NCBI RefSeq assembly: GCF_032598905.1
Contig: NZ_CP122459.1
Coordinates: forward strand, 1 to 64,000
Origin: Streptomyces sp. 11x1
GTDB lineage: Bacteria > Actinomycetota > Actinomycetes > Streptomycetales > Streptomycetaceae
Reading direction: 5' to 3'
DNA length: 64,000 bases
The notes beneath the pieces were generated by a model. The model saw only the letters and a program-made list of their open reading frames with translations, was not told the origin of the DNA and did not search any database. Position numbers and translations under genes: made by a program. Below, piece after piece: positions 59,972-64,000 of this stretch; positions within the stretch are counted from its first letter, which is position 1; every line of letters starts with the position of its first letter.

Positions 59972-60401
59972 TCGCGCTGCGCTCAACGCGGGTCTCCTGT
60001 ACGGAGGTTCCGTCACGGTGAAGGGCGGTCTCCGGAAGTACCCGGAGACCCGGAAGCGCGGGAACCGAATGCGGCCGGGATCGCTCAACGAACGGCTCCA
60101 GCTCCTTGCCGAGCAGGTCGGCGTGCCCTTCATCGACGGCAAGAAGGTCCGCTCTCACTCCTGGCGGGCCGGGGCGAATACCGACATGGCCGAGCGGGGC
60201 GTGCCACTCTCGGAACGGAACAAGGCTGGCCGGTGTGCGGACGGTTCCCACACTGCGGACACCGTCCATGGCCGGCGCCACGGCGTAGGCACCCGCGACC
60301 CACTCAACGCGGTCCCTCTGTACGGCGGCCCGGCCCACGCCTCCGTTGCGCAAGCCCGTGAGCCACGGGCCGTCAACACGGACCTCGAAGACGCTGGGTA
60401 G
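59967..60401 (+). pseudogene. Tyrosine recombinase C-terminal remnant
   Basis: From about 59967 the frame reads RMRPGSLNERLQLLAEQVGV, VRSHSWRAGANTDMAERGVP, then DPLNAVPLYGG. VRSHSWRAGAN, the following AxRGVP and the final VPLYG match RSHSLRVGAN and VPLYG of the integrase 1 kb upstream. Only about the last third of the enzyme is left, with no start and an altered Tyr region. It starts inside the toxin gene end, marking a rearrangement junction. Confidence 0.8.
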
Positions 60402-60434
60402 TGTCGTGACACACCTATCTGGAAGGGCAGTTGA

Positions 60435-60770
60435 ATGGCCAGCGACGTCGTAATTGCTCAGACGACCATCGACAACGAGGAGAAGGCGCAGGCCCTCGCG
60501 AACGGTGCTGTGGGGAAACGATTGGCGGCGTGCGCCCATATCGACCAGCCGTTCACTGCGGTGTACCGATGGAAGGGCGCCATCGAAACGGCCCGGGAGT
60601 GGCGGATCTCGTACAAGACGACCACAGAGCGGCTGCCAGAGTTGGAAGCCTGGGTGTCCAGGAACCACGGCTACGAGGTTCCTGAGTGGATCACCCTCCC
60701 GGTGACCGGTGGGTCTGCGGCCTACCTGGCGTGGGTCGCAGAAGAGACCACACCGCAGTCCCCGGAGTAA
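60435..60770 (+). CDS. cutA: CutA-like divalent cation tolerance protein
   Basis: The 111-residue product has VVIAQTTIDNEEKAQALANG, GKRLAACAHIDQPFTAVYRW, a strand (EWRISYKTTTERLPELEAWV) and HGYEVPEWITLPVTGGSAAY. The HGYEVPEI-like motif and overall strand order are those of CutA1 trimers. GGAAGG precedes the ATG. The family was linked to copper tolerance and may act in signalling. It converges with the XRE-TPR gene, three bases between stops. Confidence 0.88.
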   Translation: MASDVVIAQTTIDNEEKAQALANGAVGKRLAACAHIDQPFTAVYRWKGAIETAREWRISYKTTTERLPELEAWVSRNHGYEVPEWITLPVTGGSAAYLAWVAEETTPQSPE

Positions 60771-60773
60771 GCC

Positions 60774-62015
60774 TTAAGCGGCGAACTGCTGCAAGTGCCG
60801 CGCGAGTTCGCGCTCACGTTCCGGAAGCTGGGAAGCGACGGCCTGGGCGCGGGCTCGCCCCATGGTGGTGGGACGGACCTCGGTAGCCGCGGCGAACTGG
60901 CGTGACACGTAGACGCCTTGGTCGATGTCGCCACCGCGCAGCAGCGCAGTTGCCAAGTCGCCCAGCACGACAACTCCGGCTTCCGGCAGTTCCCTGCCCA
61001 GCCGGCCCACTGCGTGGTCAGCAGTCTCAGTTAGCTCCTGCCGCCCGAGTAACCCGTACACCGACAACGCCAGGGAATCCATCCGGTAGGGAGTCATGAA
61101 GCGCACCCACGCCTGCTCGCTGGTGTGATCGGCGAAGTCGTACGCGAAGCGGGCGCGGTCCAGCGCGCGGAGGGCGTTGGCCTCGTCGCCAGCATTCGCC
61201 GCTTCTTCCGCAAGCCGACCATAGATCCAGGCGGCAGCAGCGGCGTTACCCGGGCCGCGAACATGCTGGGCGGCCTCGGCCAACACCTTCGCGGCCTTCT
61301 CTGGGCTGGCCGGTCCGTAGCTTGCATAAGCCCGTGCCAGCGCCCACAGCGGGGGGTGGCCGGCAGCTTTCGCGCAGTCCATGGTGACCTCGTAGTACGA
61401 ACGCGCTCGCTCATCGTCGCCCAAGTCCCACGCGACCCATCCCGCCAGGGCGGCCGTTTCGCCAGCTGCGACCGTCAGTACCCGTTCGTGCTCACCAGCG
61501 CGCGGCAGCGCCGCCGTAATCGCGTCTAGGTGTCCCTCTACTTCGTTTTGTAGTTGGAGCGCAGTCAGGTTGCCCTCGCGTACGTGCAGGGCACCTGCAC
61601 GATCAACGAGGCTAGCAGCCCCTTCTGAGTCGATCTTCCTGCCCTTGGTCAGGGCGTGTGCGAGGCGTTCCCATGGCTCGGCAGCGGCGGCTGCGCCAAC
61701 GACGGCACCTCCAAGTAGCGTGCGGCGTTTCACGTCGTCCTGTTCCTCCTCTTGGCGGCGGGCATGCCTCCGTCGCGCGCGGGCGGCTGCGGCCTCCCGT
61801 TGTAGGAACTCAGGGGGTATGCCGCATGCCACCGCGATGTACACGAGCGTGTGGTTCGTTGGGATGTTCCGGCCGGTTTCGTAGCGGTTGATCTCACGCC
61901 GGGTCATGGTTTCCCGGCCCGAGGCAGTATTGATCGCGTCTGCCTGCTCGTCCTGCGTTCGGCCAGCACCTTTCCGCAGTCGAACCAGTAGCTCGGCGAA
62001 CTCGTCTGTTGCCAT
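60774..62015 (-). CDS. XRE-TPR transcriptional regulator
   Basis: The 413-residue product has an N-terminal XRE HTH (ELLVRLRKGAGRTQDEQADA, MTRREINRYETGRNIPTNHT), a basic linker, a short hydrophobic patch (LLGGAVVGAAAAA) and a C-terminal TPR-like array (AGETAALAGWVAWDLGDDER, NAAAAAWIYGRLAEEAANAG). Such proteins bind small signals or peptides through the repeats. Repeated GGGGGAAA boxes upstream suggest autoregulation. Confidence 0.88.
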   Translation of the reverse strand: MATDEFAELLVRLRKGAGRTQDEQADAINTASGRETMTRREINRYETGRNIPTNHTLVYIAVACGIPPEFLQREAAAARARRRHARRQEEEQDDVKRRTLLGGAVVGAAAAAEPWERLAHALTKGRKIDSEGAASLVDRAGALHVREGNLTALQLQNEVEGHLDAITAALPRAGEHERVLTVAAGETAALAGWVAWDLGDDERARSYYEVTMDCAKAAGHPPLWALARAYASYGPASPEKAAKVLAEAAQHVRGPGNAAAAAWIYGRLAEEAANAGDEANALRALDRARFAYDFADHTSEQAWVRFMTPYRMDSLALSVYGLLGRQELTETADHAVGRLGRELPEAGVVVLGDLATALLRGGDIDQGVYVSRQFAAATEVRPTTMGRARAQAVASQLPERERELARHLQQFAA

Positions 62016-62059
62016 GAGTGTGACCTCGTCGTCGTGTGGATACCAATCATGGCCGCAAC

Positions 62060-62109
62060 TTCCCCCGCCAGTTTCCCCCTTGACAAGTTTTTCCCCCTCG
62101 GATTTCCCC
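62060..62109 (-). promoter_or_regulatory. Repeated GGGGGAAA boxes upstream of XRE-TPR gene
   Basis: On the leftward strand the boxes AGGGGAAA (62109), AGGGGGAAA (62097), AGGGGGAAA (62079) and GGGGGAA (62066) lie 12, 18 and 13 bases apart. They sit between the divergent XRE-TPR gene (62015) and the 62243 gene. TTGACA also occurs here on the plus strand at 62080-62085. Confidence 0.6.
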
Positions 62110-62242
62110 TGGCAGATGACTCGGGCCCGCGAAACGGTGAAGCCATCACCACGATCCGCGAGGCACTCGCTCCTGAGCGCTGCTGCCCTCCGGCCTAGTC
62201 GAGAGTGCGTATCCGAGCACAGCCGTGGACCAGGGAGTCCTC

Positions 62243-62860
62243 ATGCCCCACCCCAGAGATCCAGAATCCGTCAGCCCTGTCGAGGTACGGCAGGCGAAGG
62301 CAGCGTCCGGTGTGCTGGTGCACGCGCCCCGCGACCGCGCGTTCGCGGCCAGTACGTGGCTCCTGGCGGCAGCACAGGATGCGTCCCAGGCCCAGGCGGC
62401 CTGGCGGGAGCGGGACGGGATCGCGCTCCTGCGCTGCGGCGGCCTCTTCGGCGCGGTTCGCATCTCGGCTGACCTGGTACGCGCCGCCGCGGCCACCGAG
62501 AACACGCGGGAGGTCGACGGGTTCCTTGCGGAGGCGCTACCCGGCGCTCCGGTATTCATGGACCAGTACGCCCAGCGGTACTACGTGCTCGTGCCGGTGA
62601 GCACCGGCAGGCGCCCGGAGTGGTTGGCCTCCCGTCGGCCTCTGAGAGCGGAGTTCCTCGGCCGCGGCTGTTTCCTCGGCGTGCCGCGGCCCGATGTCAC
62701 CGAGCCGGAGAGCACGCGCTGTTACTGGTGCGTGCCGATGGACGGCCCTGGCACCCTTGCCGTCCCGGATGCGGTGTCCCAGCTCGTCTCGGTCGGCCGA
62801 TCCAGGCTGGCGACAGCCGATGGAACCGGAAGCATCCCGCCATCGGCCTTCCGCGCATAG
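62243..62860 (+). CDS. Unknown protein, possible primase-polymerase-like relative
   Basis: ATG 62243 has GGGAG upstream. The 205-residue product contains TWLLAAAQDASQAQAAWRER, GIALLRCGGLFGAVRISADL, APVFMDQYAQRYYVLVPVST and a later RCYWCVPMDG. The strand order recalls small bifunctional primase-polymerase-like proteins of Streptomyces elements, but catalytic Asp residues are not evident. It is divergent from the XRE-TPR regulator. Confidence 0.75.
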   Translation: MPHPRDPESVSPVEVRQAKAASGVLVHAPRDRAFAASTWLLAAAQDASQAQAAWRERDGIALLRCGGLFGAVRISADLVRAAAATENTREVDGFLAEALPGAPVFMDQYAQRYYVLVPVSTGRRPEWLASRRPLRAEFLGRGCFLGVPRPDVTEPESTRCYWCVPMDGPGTLAVPDAVSQLVSVGRSRLATADGTGSIPPSAFRA

Positions 62861-62942
62861 ACCGGCGTCGGCCCCGCGTATCCATCCCCACACGGCCGCG
62901 CGGTCGACGCCTTCCACCTCCACCCCGTACCGCGAGAGAGAC

Positions 62943-63617
62943 ATGTCCCGACTCCTCACCCCCCTCACCTACAAAGGTCTCCCCGTCCCCAGCATCGCCG
63001 CGTGGAGCGCTGAGGCTTTACCGCAGCCCGCCCTCGTGATCTCCAAAGACGGCATTGCATTCGAAGACAGTGTCGGCCACAACGGCTACACCCTGGGCCG
63101 TGACGCGGCCGGGGTGCTGTGGCAGCGGTGGGCGCTGCGCCAAGGCGACGGTACGACCGACTTCCGCACGGTCCACGGGCCGCGCCAAAGGCGCGCGATG
63201 CGCAAGCAGCTGTGCCAGGTGTGTGGCGGCCCCTCGGACGAGAACGAGCAGGGGCGGCTGTACCTGCTGGAGGACTACCGGGGCGTGGAGAACTGGCCCG
63301 AGCGGGAGGTCACGACGCATCCGCCGCTGTGCCGCCCGTGCGTGCCCCTGGCCGTGCAGCTGTGCCCGCATTTGAGGGGCAAGGTCGCAGCTGTCCGAGC
63401 CCGCCGGGTGTCCGGCGACGGCGTGCACGGCATGGTCTACCAGCGCGGGGAGAACGGTGCCCCGGTCGAGTCCACGGTGAAGGTGGTATTCCACGGCGAC
63501 TGGCGCATGAAGTGGATGCTCGGCGGCCAGCTGGCCGCCACCCTCGAAGACGTCACGGTCGTGGACCTGGACGATCTGCTGGTGGGCCCGGCCGTGAGAG
63601 AGGCGGCGGACGCATGA
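62943..63617 (+). CDS. Unknown protein with zinc-like cysteine motif
   Basis: ATG 62943 follows GAGAG. The 224-residue product has QLCQVCGGPSDENEQG, HPPLCRPCVPLAVQLCPHLR, giving CxxC pairs that would bind zinc. KDGIAFEDSVGHNGYTLGRD lies before and a beta-rich end (VESTVKVVFHGDWRMKWMLG) after. Its stop overlaps the next start as ATGA. Confidence 0.8.
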   Translation: MSRLLTPLTYKGLPVPSIAAWSAEALPQPALVISKDGIAFEDSVGHNGYTLGRDAAGVLWQRWALRQGDGTTDFRTVHGPRQRRAMRKQLCQVCGGPSDENEQGRLYLLEDYRGVENWPEREVTTHPPLCRPCVPLAVQLCPHLRGKVAAVRARRVSGDGVHGMVYQRGENGAPVESTVKVVFHGDWRMKWMLGGQLAATLEDVTVVDLDDLLVGPAVREAADA

Positions 63618-64000
63618 CGTCACCCGGCCGTACGCCCGTCATCGTTGAGGCCCCCGAGAACACCCCGGCGCGTCGTGGGCTGCTCCTGTCGGCCGCCGGG
63701 CTCTTGGCCCTCGCTTCCGGTACGGCGCTGTCGACTGGAGTAACGCGGGTCGTGCAGGCCGCGCCGGACGTGCTGCCCGAGTGGGTCCGGTTCGGCAGCG
63801 CGCTGATCGTGACGCTCTGGCTTGCCGGGCTGATCATGGCCCGAACCACCGCGCACTCGCAGCGGCAGCGCATACCGCGGCTGCTCGGGTTCGGTCTGAG
63901 CAGCCTCTTCTTCCTCTACACCACGGCTCCGGCCTCCACCACGCTGGCCCAGCACCTGGGCAACGCCGTGTACGGGTGCACGCTGGCGTGGCTGGCCGTC
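63614..64000 (+). CDS. Multi-span membrane protein, partial
   Basis: The frame starts with MTSPGRTPVIVEAPENTPAR and runs off the window after 129 codons. Hydrophobic helices are at about 22-45 (GLLLSAAGLLALASGTALST), 60-78 (FGSALIVTLWLAGLIMA) and 91-108 (LLGFGLSSLFFLYTTA). It is cotranslated with the zinc-like protein. Unrecognised. Confidence 0.75.
   Translation, partial: MTSPGRTPVIVEAPENTPARRGLLLSAAGLLALASGTALSTGVTRVVQAAPDVLPEWVRFGSALIVTLWLAGLIMARTTAHSQRQRIPRLLGFGLSSLFFLYTTAPASTTLAQHLGNAVYGCTLAWLAV

Noticed and set aside
1..64000. CRISPR array, rRNA or tRNA genes
   Set aside because: No regularly spaced repeats of 24-40 bp with unique spacers were found, and no rRNA segments or cloverleaf-like sequences were recognised by eye; a covariance-model search would be needed to exclude a tRNA completely.

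Overview
The window is very GC-rich, uses many GTG starts, and packs its genes closely with ATGA or GTGA overlaps. Gene content (an actinobacterial TraB-type dsDNA conjugation translocase, XRE/TPR regulators, a DUF6545 membrane protein, ECF sigma factors with bald-type compact operons) points to Streptomyces or a close relative. No rRNA, tRNA or central-metabolism gene is visible. Single-strand binding protein, RepL-like proteins, TraB, several tyrosine recombinases, a toxin-antitoxin pair, an orphan terminase ATPase and dozens of small unknown proteins make this look like part of a large plasmid, phage-plasmid or integrative conjugative element rather than core chromosome.

Layout. 1-7.2 kb: end of ssb, an ECF sigma operon read leftward (sigma factor, small protein, large one-span membrane protein), a secreted peptide with two DSAWG motifs divergent from a LuxR-type regulator, and two tandem homologous RepL-like winged-helix proteins. 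7.2-11.9 kb: an ATPase-like gene with a coupled small ORF, then an operon (XRE regulator, HExxH protein, seven-span DUF6545 protein, FAD monooxygenase) behind four perfectly phased 21-bp operator repeats. 11.9-23.5 kb: leftward accessory arm of mostly unknown soluble proteins, including a DEDDh exonuclease with an unusual N-terminal domain. 23.7-37.5 kb: rightward accessory arm with paralogues of the leftward arm, a Bro-N protein and three DUF4262 proteins in tandem. Both arms are driven by copies of one 49-bp promoter module (16.6, 19.0, 25.8 and 28.5 kb) plus partial copies.

37.5-45.4 kb: a VUT/YhhQ-type queuosine-precursor transporter six bases upstream of a DpdA/TGT-like transglycosylase (a candidate salvage-only 7-deazaguanine DNA modification pair), an HNH nuclease, a duplicated-domain HTH protein, a terminase large subunit, and a small gene interrupted by a 206-bp inverted-repeat element with a 5-bp target duplication. 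45.6-55.7 kb: lipoproteins, a degenerate recombinase, zinc-ribbon proteins and traB. 55.9-60.4 kb: a second sigma-factor operon, a complete tyrosine recombinase, a degenerate Fic/Doc toxin with its antitoxin, and a recombinase remnant. 60.4-64 kb: cutA, an XRE-TPR regulator with GGGGGAAA-type upstream repeats, and three genes of which the last runs off the window.

The genes probably cooperate as element maintenance (ssb, RepL-like, toxin-antitoxin), transfer (traB), integration (recombinases) and element-wide regulation (shared promoter module, two sigma factors, LuxR and XRE regulators), with a large cargo of uncharacterised proteins. Functional statements for unknown families are inference from motif and context; no database search was possible.
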